A DNA stretch of 36,510 nucleotides, taken from assembly GCA_037447295.1 (NCBI GenBank), contig JBBIGZ010000024.1, forward strand, positions 1 through 36,510, given 5' to 3'. This DNA is from 630D-37 sp037447295. GTDB taxonomy: Bacteria; Chloroflexota; Anaerolineae; Anaerolineales; Villigracilaceae. Position numbers and translations under genes: made by a program. How positions within the stretch are numbered: the first letter of the stretch is position 1; each line of letters opens with the position of its first letter. The notes under the pieces were generated by a model. The model saw nothing but the letters and a program-made list of their open reading frames with translations. It made no database searches and was not told where the DNA came from. Positions 1-7,391 of the stretch are shown here, piece by piece.

Positions 1-2
1 GG

Positions 3-497
3 CTGAACGAACCTGTCTATTTGCAGGCGCTCCTCCAAAGCGGCCTCGATCATCTGCTCTTCCTACTCCGCCCGGAAGAGGAGCGCTCCTGGCAAGCGCT
101 GCAGAAAGTCACCGCCGAGGACCTCTTCACCACCGCCCATCTCACCCTCACTCCTGAGCGCCTGCCGTCCCTCGAAGAAAGCCTAGAGCGTCTGCGCAAA
201 ATCGGAGTCAACGCCCTATCCCTCAGCGCCATTACCTCCGAATTGCGCCCAGTGCTGGAGAGGGCCCGTCAACGCGCTGCCGAGCTCGGCCTGTCCCTGA
301 AATTTGATCTCCCCGTTCCCTACTCCGATTTCAACCCCGTACATCTGGAACTGGCCGAAGAAATCCCGCCTGGTGCCGGCAAGGTTTGGCTATATGTCGA
401 ACCGGATGGCGATGTGCTTCCAGCCCAAGGCATGGCCGATCGGGTCCTGGGCAACGCCTTGCGCGATGGCTGGGCAAAAATCTATGGACGAACATAG
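3..497 (+). CDS. C-terminal part of a radical SAM/SPASM-like protein (5' end outside window)
   Basis: The reading frame is open to the left edge, so this is the last ~164 residues of a longer protein. An internal TTG at position 21 could be a start, but nothing supports it. The visible part is mostly helical, followed by a tail with the words VWLYVEPDGDVLPAQG and RVLGNALRDGW. This tail resembles the end of radical SAM proteins with a SPASM-like extension, where a 'PDGDVLP...LGN' segment precedes the last helix. The radical SAM CxxxCxxC motif itself would lie outside the window and no cluster-binding cysteines are present here. The next gene starts inside its last codons (14-base overlap), so the two are probably co-translated. 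The family call rests on this C-terminal resemblance only. Confidence 0.55.
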   Translation: MNEPVYLQALLQSGLDHLLFLLRPEEERSWQALQKVTAEDLFTTAHLTLTPERLPSLEESLERLRKIGVNALSLSAITSELRPVLERARQRAAELGLSLKFDLPVPYSDFNPVHLELAEEIPPGAGKVWLYVEPDGDVLPAQGMADRVLGNALRDGWAKIYGRT

Positions 498-1230
498 CCG
501 CTTTCTTCAGCAGGCAACGTGGACTCGCCCCTTACGGGATTATTTTTTCGGGAAAGAAGAGATACGCCGCGGGCGCCGCATCCTGGAGGTTGGGTGCGGT
601 TCCGGGGCTGTGTTGCGAGAGTGGGCATTCGTTGCGGCGCCACATGGCCTGGACCTGAGCCGCTCGCGCCTGCGAGAGGCGCAGGTCCACGCCCCGGCTT
701 CTATTCTCGTCCAGGGCGATGCGCTCTCCCTTCCCTACGCTTCGGAGGCCTTTGATCTGGTGTACTGTCACTATTTTCTACTCTGGGTTTCCGATCCGCT
801 TCAGGCCCTGCGCGAAATGCGCCGTGTCACCCGGCCGGGCGGTTTTATCCTGGCCCTGGCCGAACCGGATTATAGCCAGCGCGTGGAAGAGCCGCCGGAA
901 TTGTTCCTACCTGCCGAATGGCAGAACGAGGCCTTGCGTCATCGTGGCGCAGATATCACCATCGGCGCACGGCTGGCTACCCTTTTTGCTCAGGCCGACA
1001 TCCTGCTTATCGAGAGCGGCTGCTTAGCTCCCCGTCCGCGCCACGCGCTCGAAGCGCCCGAGCTCGAAGCCGAATGGCGCACCCTGCGTCAGGACCTGGC
1101 CGGCAGCATTCCCGAAGAAACGCTTTGTTTCTTCGATAAAATCGAAGAACGTGCCCGCCTTCACGGCCAACGCTACTTTTATGTGCCCACCTGGTTTGCT
1201 TGGGGATTAAAAGGGGAAGGTAGTGTATAA
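484..1230 (+). CDS. class I SAM-dependent methyltransferase
   Basis: A 248-residue cytosolic protein. Residues ~33-43 read ILEVGCGSGAV, the glycine-rich motif I that binds S-adenosylmethionine in the Methyltransf_11/25 fold. GLDLS (~54-58) is the acidic strand-2 position, GDALSLPY (~78-85) is motif II, and the FDLVYCHYFLLWVSDP stretch is motif III/IV. The substrate cannot be read from the sequence. I chose ATG 484 rather than the longer upstream opening because the upstream part overlaps the preceding gene and does not look like protein, while 484 gives a normal family length. The ATG lies within the end of the preceding radical-SAM-like gene, which suggests translational coupling and perhaps a shared pathway. 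The stop codon is part of the TATAAT box proposed for the next operon. Confidence 0.85.
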   Translation: MDEHSRFLQQATWTRPLRDYFFGKEEIRRGRRILEVGCGSGAVLREWAFVAAPHGLDLSRSRLREAQVHAPASILVQGDALSLPYASEAFDLVYCHYFLLWVSDPLQALREMRRVTRPGGFILALAEPDYSQRVEEPPELFLPAEWQNEALRHRGADITIGARLATLFAQADILLIESGCLAPRPRHALEAPELEAEWRTLRQDLAGSIPEETLCFFDKIEERARLHGQRYFYVPTWFAWGLKGEGSV

Positions 1231-1231
1231 T
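1226..1231 (+). promoter_or_regulatory. putative -10 box upstream of the ABC importer operon
   Basis: A perfect TATAAT overlaps the stop codon of the methyltransferase gene. No convincing -35 hexamer is seen at 16-18 bases; TTGGGG at 1200-1205 is 20 bases away. Initiation near 1238 would give a leader of about 100 bases before the ATG at 1337. That leader contains a second strong Shine-Dalgarno sequence and a start-stop pair (see findings). Confidence 0.5.
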
Positions 1232-1336
1232 ATACGCCTAGGCACTTGTGAAGAAAGGAGGTGGTGGATGTAGAAAATGCGCTATGGCTTTACCCCCTTC
1301 GGTTTCCCGATTTTTCGATTTCGAAAGGAGGAAAAC

Positions 1337-2497
1337 ATGAAACGCTTCGTTACGCTCATGGGTGCTTTGCTGGTGCTCGCTTTGGCTTTGGGAGCCTGCG
1401 GGCCGTCTGCGCCGCAGACGATCAAGATCGGTGTGAACGCCGAACTTACTGGCGGGATCCCGGTGGTTGGCGAATCCTGCAAGAACGCAGCGCAATTGGC
1501 AGTGAAGGAGATCAACGATGCTGGGGGGTTGGAAATCGGCGGCAAGAAGTACAAAATCGAGTTGGTAATCGAGGACAATGAAGATAAAGCTGAATCTGCA
1601 GCAGCCGCCGCGCAGAAGCTGGCGACCGCCGGTGTGTTGGCAATGATCGGCCCGAATGCCAGCCGCAACGCCATCCCCGCTGCGGAGGTTGCCGAATCCA
1701 GTGGCACGCCGATGATCAGCCCCTGGTCCACCAACCCGAAAACTACCATTGATGCCAAGACCGGCCAATCGAAGAAGTTCGTCTTCCGTGCCGCTTTCAT
1801 TGATGATTTCCAGGGCGTGGTAGCGGCGCGCTTTGCCATGGAGCAGCTGAAGACGCAGCGTCCAGCCGTGCTCTACGATGTGGCTTCGGAATACAACAAG
1901 GGCATCGCCGAAGTCTATAAGCGCACGTTAGAGCAAAACGGCATCCAGGTGGTCGCCTTCGAGACCTATACGACCGGCGATAAGGACTTCTCGGCGCAGC
2001 TGACCAAGATCAAGGATGCCGGTGCCGATACCCTCTTCCTGCCCAACTACTACAGCGAAGTCCCGCTGCAGGTGCAGCAGGCGCATAAGATCGGCTTCAC
2101 CGGCGCCATCCTGGGTAGCGATTCCTGGGGCAACCTGGAGCTGATCAGCCTGTGTGGCGCGGATTGCGAGGGCTATTTCTTCACCACCCACTACGCGCCA
2201 GATATCGCCACCCCGAAGGCGCAAGCCTTCATCAAGGCCTATGAGGCCGCCTATGGCAAGACCCCCGACGACGTAGCCGCGCTGACCTACGATTCCTTCG
2301 GCCTGCTCTTCCAGGCGATTCAGGCAGCCGGCAAGATCGATCGGCAGGCTGTGCGCGATGCTCTGGCAGCGATCACCCTCTATGAGGGCGTCACCGGCAA
2401 CATGCAGTTCAAGGGCAGTGGCGATCCGATCAAGAGCGCCGTCATCCTGCAAATTAAAGACGGCAAGTTTGTCTACTTCACCACGGCCAATCCATAG
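1337..2497 (+). CDS. livK: ABC transporter substrate-binding lipoprotein, branched-chain amino acid type (LivK-like)
   Basis: A 386-residue periplasmic-binding-protein type I (Peripla_BP_6/LivJ-LivK family) that captures the ligand outside the membrane and delivers it to the permeases encoded downstream. It begins with a lipoprotein signal peptide: K/R at the N-terminus, a Leu/Ala-rich core and lipobox LGAC with C21 as the lipidated cysteine. The mature part opens with IKIGVNAELTGGIPVVG, the usual first strand and ligand loop, followed by AAQLAVKEINDAGG and a second lobe ending in GVTGNMQFKGSGDP, all typical of the family. ATG 1337 was chosen because it starts the signal peptide and follows AAAGGAGG at 1324-1331. 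An in-frame ATG at 1277 would put 20 odd residues before the signal peptide. Ligand specificity (Leu/Ile/Val, other amino acids, urea or amides) cannot be decided. Confidence 0.9.
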   Translation: MKRFVTLMGALLVLALALGACGPSAPQTIKIGVNAELTGGIPVVGESCKNAAQLAVKEINDAGGLEIGGKKYKIELVIEDNEDKAESAAAAAQKLATAGVLAMIGPNASRNAIPAAEVAESSGTPMISPWSTNPKTTIDAKTGQSKKFVFRAAFIDDFQGVVAARFAMEQLKTQRPAVLYDVASEYNKGIAEVYKRTLEQNGIQVVAFETYTTGDKDFSAQLTKIKDAGADTLFLPNYYSEVPLQVQQAHKIGFTGAILGSDSWGNLELISLCGADCEGYFFTTHYAPDIATPKAQAFIKAYEAAYGKTPDDVAALTYDSFGLLFQAIQAAGKIDRQAVRDALAAITLYEGVTGNMQFKGSGDPIKSAVILQIKDGKFVYFTTANP

Positions 2498-2512
2498 TTC
2501 CTTTGGCTCTGC

Positions 2513-2540
2513 GGAGGGCGGTTCCCTTGAGCCGCCCTCC
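2513..2540 (+). terminator. hairpin between binding-protein gene and permease genes (terminator/attenuator-like)
   Basis: GGAGGGCGG (2513-2521) pairs perfectly with CCGCCCTCC (2532-2540). The stem can extend inward by a T-G and a T-A pair, leaving a 6-base loop. Only TTT follows, so termination is probably partial. Its place between the binding-protein gene and the other importer genes suits transcript trimming or partial termination that leaves more binding protein than membrane subunits. Confidence 0.6.
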
Positions 2541-2590
2541 TTTCCGTGTCTCTCGCGCGCTCCGCTGCAATTTTTGTTGAAGGTGATACG

Positions 2591-3499
2591 ATGGAATTCT
2601 ACGTTCAACAAGTCTTGAATGCCTTGCAGGTGGGGAGTGTTTACGCATTGATCGCCCTGGGGTATACGATGGTCTACGGCATCCTGACCATGATCAACTT
2701 TGCCCATGGCGATATCTTCATGGTCAGTACCTATCTGGCCTTTTTCTTTTCCACCTTCCTTTTGGCCACGTTCGCCGATCTGCCTCCTGTGATGGCTTTC
2801 GTCGCCACGTTGTTGGTGGCCATGTTCGGGACGGCGCTGTTGGCGGTGCTGATCGAACGGGTGGCCTATAAGCCGTTGCGCACCGCACCACGCATTTCGG
2901 CAGTCATCACGGCACTGGGAGTGGGCCTATTCCTTGAAAACTTCATGGTAGCCTTCAAGCCGGTTGGTCCGGCGCCGCGTTTCCTGCCCGCGCTCATTCC
3001 TCAGGTCAATTACACCTTCGGCGGCGTGACCGTTTCCTCCATCCAGATCGTGATTATCCTCGTCTCTGCACTGGTAATGTTTTTGCTGGATACCATCGTG
3101 CGCCGCACCATGGTAGGGATGGCCATGCGCGCCATCTCGTGGGATAAATTCACTGCTCCCCTGATGGGCATTCCGGTGGATCGCGTCATTTCCATCACGT
3201 TTGCTCTGGGTGCTTCGATCGCTGCGGTAGGCGGAACACTTTACGGCATGGCCTACACCATCGATCCCTATATGGGGATTCGTATCGGTTGGTGGGCGTT
3301 TATCTCCGCTGTGGTTGGTGGCATCGGTAATATCCGCGGCGCCATGCTTGGTGGTTTTATCCTGGGCTTTGTGGAGATCTTCACCCCGGTATTCTTGCCC
3401 TCCACCTACCGTGATTTTGTTGCTTTCTCGTTGCTTCTGGTTTTGCTCATCTTCCGCCCGACGGGTATCTTAGGGCGGCCTATTGCACAGAAGGTATAG
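2591..3499 (+). CDS. livH: branched-chain amino acid ABC transporter permease (LivH-like)
   Basis: A 302-residue integral membrane protein with about eight hydrophobic segments (BPD_transp_2 family). It forms one half of the membrane channel. Family hallmarks are visible: the N-terminal NALQVGSVYALIALGYTMVYG, the INFAHGDIFM segment, the ERVAYKPLR loop that contacts the ATPase, and the conserved GGIGNIRGAMLGGFILG near the C-terminus. ATG 2591 is preceded by AAGGTG (2579-2584) and gives the usual N-terminus; an upstream GTG-type extension to 2546 lacks family support. It lies 93 bases after the binding-protein gene, beyond a hairpin, and 11 bases before livM. Confidence 0.9.
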   Translation: MEFYVQQVLNALQVGSVYALIALGYTMVYGILTMINFAHGDIFMVSTYLAFFFSTFLLATFADLPPVMAFVATLLVAMFGTALLAVLIERVAYKPLRTAPRISAVITALGVGLFLENFMVAFKPVGPAPRFLPALIPQVNYTFGGVTVSSIQIVIILVSALVMFLLDTIVRRTMVGMAMRAISWDKFTAPLMGIPVDRVISITFALGASIAAVGGTLYGMAYTIDPYMGIRIGWWAFISAVVGGIGNIRGAMLGGFILGFVEIFTPVFLPSTYRDFVAFSLLLVLLIFRPTGILGRPIAQKV

Positions 3500-3510
3500 G
3501 GAGGTCGATC

Positions 3511-4545
3511 ATGAAAAAAGCCTTCTGGGACCGCTGGGGATTGCCGCTGATCTTGCTCCTCATTTTCCCGCTGACGATCCTGCTGCCGAGGAGCGGTCTG
3601 ATCAATCCTTATATTGACCTTGTGCTCAAGTACATCGGCATCAACATCATTCTTACCGTTAGTCTGAACCTGGTCAACGGCTATATGGGTGAGTTTTCGG
3701 TGGGGCATGCCGGTTTTATGGCCATCGGTGCCTATGTCGCTTCGATCCTGACGGTATGGGTCTTCCCGCCGCAATGGGAGGCGGTGCTCTTTCCGTTGGC
3801 TTTGCTGGCAGGTGGAGCCGCCGCCGGGCTGGCGGGCCTGGGTATTGCTTTCCCATCCTTCCGCACGCGTGGCGACTATCTGGCCATCGTTACCTTGGCT
3901 TTTAACATGATCATCAAGAGCATTTTGGAAAACTTGGAAGTGCTGGGTGGGCCGCGCGGCTTTATGGGCATGACCAAGCTCACCACACTCTGGTGGGTCT
4001 ATCTGATGGTGATTCTGGTCATATACCTGGCGCGCAATTACGTTTACTCTTCGTTCGGGCGTGGTGTGCTTTCAATTCGCGAAGATGAGACGGCAGCGAA
4101 TCTGGTAAGTGTCAACACACGTCAGGTCAAGGTCCTGACCTTCGTCTTTTCCGCTTTCCTGGCCGGTTTGGCTGGGGGGCTATTTGCGCATGAACTGCAA
4201 TTCATCAATCCCCGTTCTTTTACCATCCTTAAGTCCACTGACATGTTGGTGATGGTCTATCTGGGTGGTATTGGTAGCCTGGGTGGATCGATTTTGGGGG
4301 CGACGGTTTTCACCGTGGTGATGGAAGGGTTGCGCAGCGTGCTCCAGGCGGTGGGAATTTCGCAAGAATGGCGTCTGGTAGTAGCTCCGCTAATGCTGAT
4401 CCTGCTCATGCTCTTCCGGCCGCGTGGCATCATGGGATTGCGCGAGTTTCGCTTCCTACTTCCCAGGGAGGAACGTTCGGAGGTGATTCGGGCCGCCCGT
4501 GAAGCGGCGCGCGCCAAAGCAGTGATCGGAGAGGTGCGATCATGA
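3511..4545 (+). CDS. livM: branched-chain amino acid ABC transporter permease (LivM-like)
   Basis: A 344-residue second permease subunit of the importer (BPD_transp_2), which pairs with LivH. It has roughly eight to ten hydrophobic segments. LNLVNGYMGEFSVGHAGFMAIGAYVASI is the typical LivM stretch, and the cytosolic loop SSFGRGVLSIREDETAANLVSVNTRQVK is the region that docks on the ATPases. The C-terminus has LGGIGSLGGSILGA and a basic tail after FRPRGIMGL. GGGAGGTC lies just before ATG 3511. The stop overlaps the ATG of livG (ATGA), so the two are translationally coupled. Confidence 0.9.
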   Translation: MKKAFWDRWGLPLILLLIFPLTILLPRSGLINPYIDLVLKYIGINIILTVSLNLVNGYMGEFSVGHAGFMAIGAYVASILTVWVFPPQWEAVLFPLALLAGGAAAGLAGLGIAFPSFRTRGDYLAIVTLAFNMIIKSILENLEVLGGPRGFMGMTKLTTLWWVYLMVILVIYLARNYVYSSFGRGVLSIREDETAANLVSVNTRQVKVLTFVFSAFLAGLAGGLFAHELQFINPRSFTILKSTDMLVMVYLGGIGSLGGSILGATVFTVVMEGLRSVLQAVGISQEWRLVVAPLMLILLMLFRPRGIMGLREFRFLLPREERSEVIRAAREAARAKAVIGEVRS

Positions 4546-5312
4546 CTCTGCTCGAAATTCGCTCTCTAACCCATTGGTTCGGCGGTCTGCGCGCCGTGCA
4601 TGATTTCAACCTTGATCTCCTCTCCGGTGAGTTGGTGGCCATCATCGGTCCTAACGGCGCCGGCAAGACCACCGTCTTCAACCTGATTACGGGCGTTTAT
4701 CGCCCCACTCAGGGCAGCATTCGCTTCCAAGGCAGGGAGCTGGTTGGATTGCCCTCTCACGAAATCATCTCTCTAGGAATGGCGCGTACATTTCAAAACA
4801 TTCGACTCTTTCGGGAGCTTTCGGTGCTCGATAATGTGCGTATCGCTCATTATGCCCGTACACATTATTCCGTTTGGGAAGCGCTTTTCCGCCTGCCGCG
4901 TTTTACCCGAGAAGAGGAACGCGTGCGCCATGAAGCACTGGAGCTGCTCGATATTTTTGGCCTAGCCGATCTTGCCGAATTGCCGGCCAAGAGTTTGCCC
5001 TATGGTCAGCAGCGACGGCTGGAGATCGCTCGCGCACTGGCAACTCAACCCAAATTGGTCCTCCTCGATGAACCGGCCGCCGGCATGAACCCGGCCGAGA
5101 TCGATCAGCTGATGGAGACCATTCGTTGGTTGCGTTCGGAATTCAACCTGACCATCTTGCTTATTGAACATCAGATGCGTGTTGTGATGAACATCGCCGA
5201 ACGCATCAAAGTGCTGGACTTCGGCCAAACGATCGCCGAAGGCACGCCGCAAGAGATTCAACATAACCCGCTCGTCATCGAAGCCTATCTAGGCGAGGAG
5301 ACGGTGCTATGA
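4542..5312 (+). CDS. livG: branched-chain amino acid ABC transporter ATP-binding protein (LivG-like)
   Basis: A 256-residue cytosolic ATPase that powers the importer. Walker A is GPNGAGKTT (~36-44), the Q-loop region includes ARTFQNIRLF, the signature is YGQQRRLEIARAL (a Y-G-Q-Q variant of LSGGQ that is normal for LivG), and Walker B is LVLLDEPAAGMNP with the following glutamate. IEHQM supplies the switch histidine. The C-terminal IAEGTPQEIQ...VIEAYLG is the LivG/BCA_ABC_TP_C tail. It overlaps livM by 4 bases upstream and livF by 4 bases downstream, so all membrane and ATPase subunits form one translationally coupled block. Confidence 0.93.
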   Translation: MTLLEIRSLTHWFGGLRAVHDFNLDLLSGELVAIIGPNGAGKTTVFNLITGVYRPTQGSIRFQGRELVGLPSHEIISLGMARTFQNIRLFRELSVLDNVRIAHYARTHYSVWEALFRLPRFTREEERVRHEALELLDIFGLADLAELPAKSLPYGQQRRLEIARALATQPKLVLLDEPAAGMNPAEIDQLMETIRWLRSEFNLTILLIEHQMRVVMNIAERIKVLDFGQTIAEGTPQEIQHNPLVIEAYLGEETVL

Positions 5313-6031
5313 GCGAGAACGGAGCGCTTTTGAAAATCGAAAATCTAGAAGTGGCCTATGGAAGCATTGTCGCCCTGCACGGTGTTTCACTAGAGGTACA
5401 TCGTGGTGAGATCGTTACCTTGATCGGCGCCAACGGGGCTGGCAAATCTACGCTTTTACGCTCCATTTCCGGCCTGGTGCCTCCTCGTCAGGGTAGGATC
5501 CTCTTTCAGGGCACGGATTTGAAAACCCTACCTCCCCATCATATTGTGGAAATGGGAATTGCCCATGTGCCGGAAGGACGCGGGATTTTTGCCAATTTGA
5601 GTGTGATGGAAAACCTGAAACTGGCCACCTGGACACGGAGCGATCGTCAAGAATTGCAGCGTGATTACGATCGCGTATTCGCTCTTTTCCCGCGCCTAGC
5701 CGAGCGGCGGCATCAGCTGGCCGGCACCCTCTCCGGCGGTGAACAGCAAATGCTGGCCGTCGCGCGGGCGCTCATGATGCGTGCTCATCTTATGCTTCTC
5801 GATGAACCCTCGATGGGGCTGGCGCCGGTGCTTGTGCGAGAGATTTTCAATACCCTGCGTGAAATTAATGCCGCCGGCACTACGATCCTGCTTGTAGAGC
5901 AAAATGCCCGCCAGGCGCTGAAACTGGCCAATCGAGGCTACGTGTTGGAAACCGGGCGCATTGTGCTCAGCGGTTCTTCTCATGAACTGATGGAAAATCC
6001 CCAGGTCAAAGCGGCGTACCTGGGTGGTTGA
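5309..6031 (+). CDS. livF: branched-chain amino acid ABC transporter ATP-binding protein (LivF-like)
   Basis: A 240-residue ATPase and the second nucleotide-binding subunit of the importer. Walker A is GANGAGKST (~34-42), the signature is LSGGEQQMLAVARAL, Walker B is LMLLDEPSMGLAP, and the switch histidine position reads VEQNAR, as is usual in LivF. The LivF-specific GIAHVPEGRGIFANLSVMENL segment is present. The C-terminal LENPQ-type ending (MENPQVKAAYLGG) matches the family. It is the last gene of the transporter block, followed by 163 bases without a gene. Confidence 0.93.
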   Translation: MSENGALLKIENLEVAYGSIVALHGVSLEVHRGEIVTLIGANGAGKSTLLRSISGLVPPRQGRILFQGTDLKTLPPHHIVEMGIAHVPEGRGIFANLSVMENLKLATWTRSDRQELQRDYDRVFALFPRLAERRHQLAGTLSGGEQQMLAVARALMMRAHLMLLDEPSMGLAPVLVREIFNTLREINAAGTTILLVEQNARQALKLANRGYVLETGRIVLSGSSHELMENPQVKAAYLGG

Positions 6032-6194
6032 TGGAACCTCGTCGGCCCCGAATCTAGACTAACTGCCAAGCTTCATTCCGGCGTAGAAGGCCGAATTCAT
6101 TTCGGAGCACAGAAAATGCCCAAGAAATTGCCAGGGAGAGACAAGTGGTCTTAGTGCAAGATGGAGTGCAGGAAATTTGATCTCGTGAGGCAAC
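6032..6194. other. intergenic region after the importer operon
   Basis: 163 bases between livF and the M48 protease gene. I see no strong hairpin with a T-run and no clear -35/-10 pair. TTGCCA near 6128 followed 17 bases later by TTAGTG is too poor to call. GTGAGG at 6185-6190 is the likely ribosome-binding site of the next gene. Confidence 0.4.
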
Positions 6195-7334
6195 ATGGTA
6201 ACGCTCGATCCTGAACGTCAGCAAAAAGCCAAAGAATATGCCCGCCTGCGTCGCCGCCTGTGGCTATTTGGGGTGCTTTTTAGCCTCCTGTATGCCGTGC
6301 TCTGGATCGTAAGCGGCTGGGGGATCGCCCTGCGCGCCTGGTTAGAAGGCTTCACCACCAACCAATGGCTGATCGTGCCTGCCTTTGTGGTGGTTTTTGG
6401 AGGTATCTCCTTCTTGCTGAACCTGCCGCTTACCTTCTACGAGGGCTTTCTTTTGCCCCATCGCTATGACCTTTCCACCCAGAGCTTGAAAGATTGGCTC
6501 ATCGATCAGCTCAAAAGCCTGATACTGGGTGCTTTTATCGGCTTGCCGCTGCTGGAATTGCTCTACCTGGCCCTACGCGTGACGGGGGATTCCTGGTGGC
6601 TTTGGGCCGCAGCAGGTGTGTTCTTTTTCACCGTCCTGATGGCCAACCTGGGACCGGTGCTGGTCTTTCCTATCTTCAATAAATTCGTCCCTCTAGAAGC
6701 AGAACATGCGGATCTTGCTCGGCGACTGATGCAACTGGCGGAAAAGGCCGGCACACGCGTGCGCGGGGTCTTCAAGTTTGATATGTCGCGGCGCACCAAA
6801 GCTGCCAATGCCGCGCTCATCGGCCTCGGCAACACTCGTCGCATCGTGCTCGGCGATACGCTCATCAACGAGTTCACAGCCGATGAAATCGAAACTGTCC
6901 TAGCGCATGAACTGGGTCATCATGTGCATCGCGATATGCCACTGCTGATCGGTTTCGGCGCCCTGGTCACCGGGATCGGATTTTACCTGGTCTCCTTGGC
7001 GATGAAAGGGATTGTCAACACGTTTGGCTTTCGAGGAGCGTGGGATGTGGCCGCTTTTCCGGCACTGATGCTCATTTTCGACCTGTATTCCCTGGTGATC
7101 ACGCCGCTGCAGAATGCCTTTTCCCGCTGGCGCGAGCGTCTGGCAGATGAGTATGCTCTGATCATGACCGGCAAACCGCAGGCCTTTGCCGGTGCGCTCA
7201 CCCGGCTCGCCAATCAGAACCTGAGTGAAGTGGATCCGGAACCGTGGGTGGTCTGGTTGTTCTATAGCCATCCTCCGCTGAAAGAGCGCATTGAACGCGC
7301 CCAAGGCTGGTCGCAATCTTCCACCCCAGCCTGA
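6195..7334 (+). CDS. M48 family membrane zinc metalloprotease (Ste24/CAAX protease 1-like)
   Basis: A 379-residue integral membrane protease. Zinc motif HELGHH is at ~238-243 (H238, E239, H242), and the third ligand is probably E319 in RLADEYA. Several hydrophobic segments precede the catalytic part (~22-48, 57-80, 108-128, 133-160) and two more follow HELGHH, the layout of the Ste24 (Peptidase_M48_N plus M48) type rather than the shorter HtpX type. NAALIGLGNTRRIVLGDTL before the zinc site is the conserved substrate-strand region. In bacteria such enzymes are thought to take part in membrane protein quality control; prenylated substrates are not expected. ATG 6195 follows GTGAGG. It converges with guaB across a 57-base spacer. 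Confidence 0.9.
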   Translation: MVTLDPERQQKAKEYARLRRRLWLFGVLFSLLYAVLWIVSGWGIALRAWLEGFTTNQWLIVPAFVVVFGGISFLLNLPLTFYEGFLLPHRYDLSTQSLKDWLIDQLKSLILGAFIGLPLLELLYLALRVTGDSWWLWAAAGVFFFTVLMANLGPVLVFPIFNKFVPLEAEHADLARRLMQLAEKAGTRVRGVFKFDMSRRTKAANAALIGLGNTRRIVLGDTLINEFTADEIETVLAHELGHHVHRDMPLLIGFGALVTGIGFYLVSLAMKGIVNTFGFRGAWDVAAFPALMLIFDLYSLVITPLQNAFSRWRERLADEYALIMTGKPQAFAGALTRLANQNLSEVDPEPWVVWLFYSHPPLKERIERAQGWSQSSTPA

Positions 7335-7391
7335 TCCCCTATCTCACCCAACCACCCAACCACCCGACTAAGCGACCATCCGACTACCCGA
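7335..7391. repeat. C-rich imperfect tandem repeat between convergent genes
   Basis: The spacer between the M48 gene (+) and guaB (-) is almost entirely short imperfect direct repeats: two CCAACCAC-type units, then CCCGACTAA, CCATCCGACTA and CCCGACTAA. It has no ORF and no hairpin terminator. It resembles low-complexity intergenic spacers rather than a coding or RNA gene. Confidence 0.6.

Noticed and set aside
304..483. N-terminal extension of the methyltransferase
   Set aside because: It overlaps the preceding gene in another frame and reads as low-quality protein; ATG 484 gives a normal methyltransferase start.
1928..2707. Long open frame (259 codons) on the - strand opposite the binding-protein gene
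   Set aside because: It lies fully antisense to livK and the hairpin, with no recognisable domain; the + strand gene is a clear family member.
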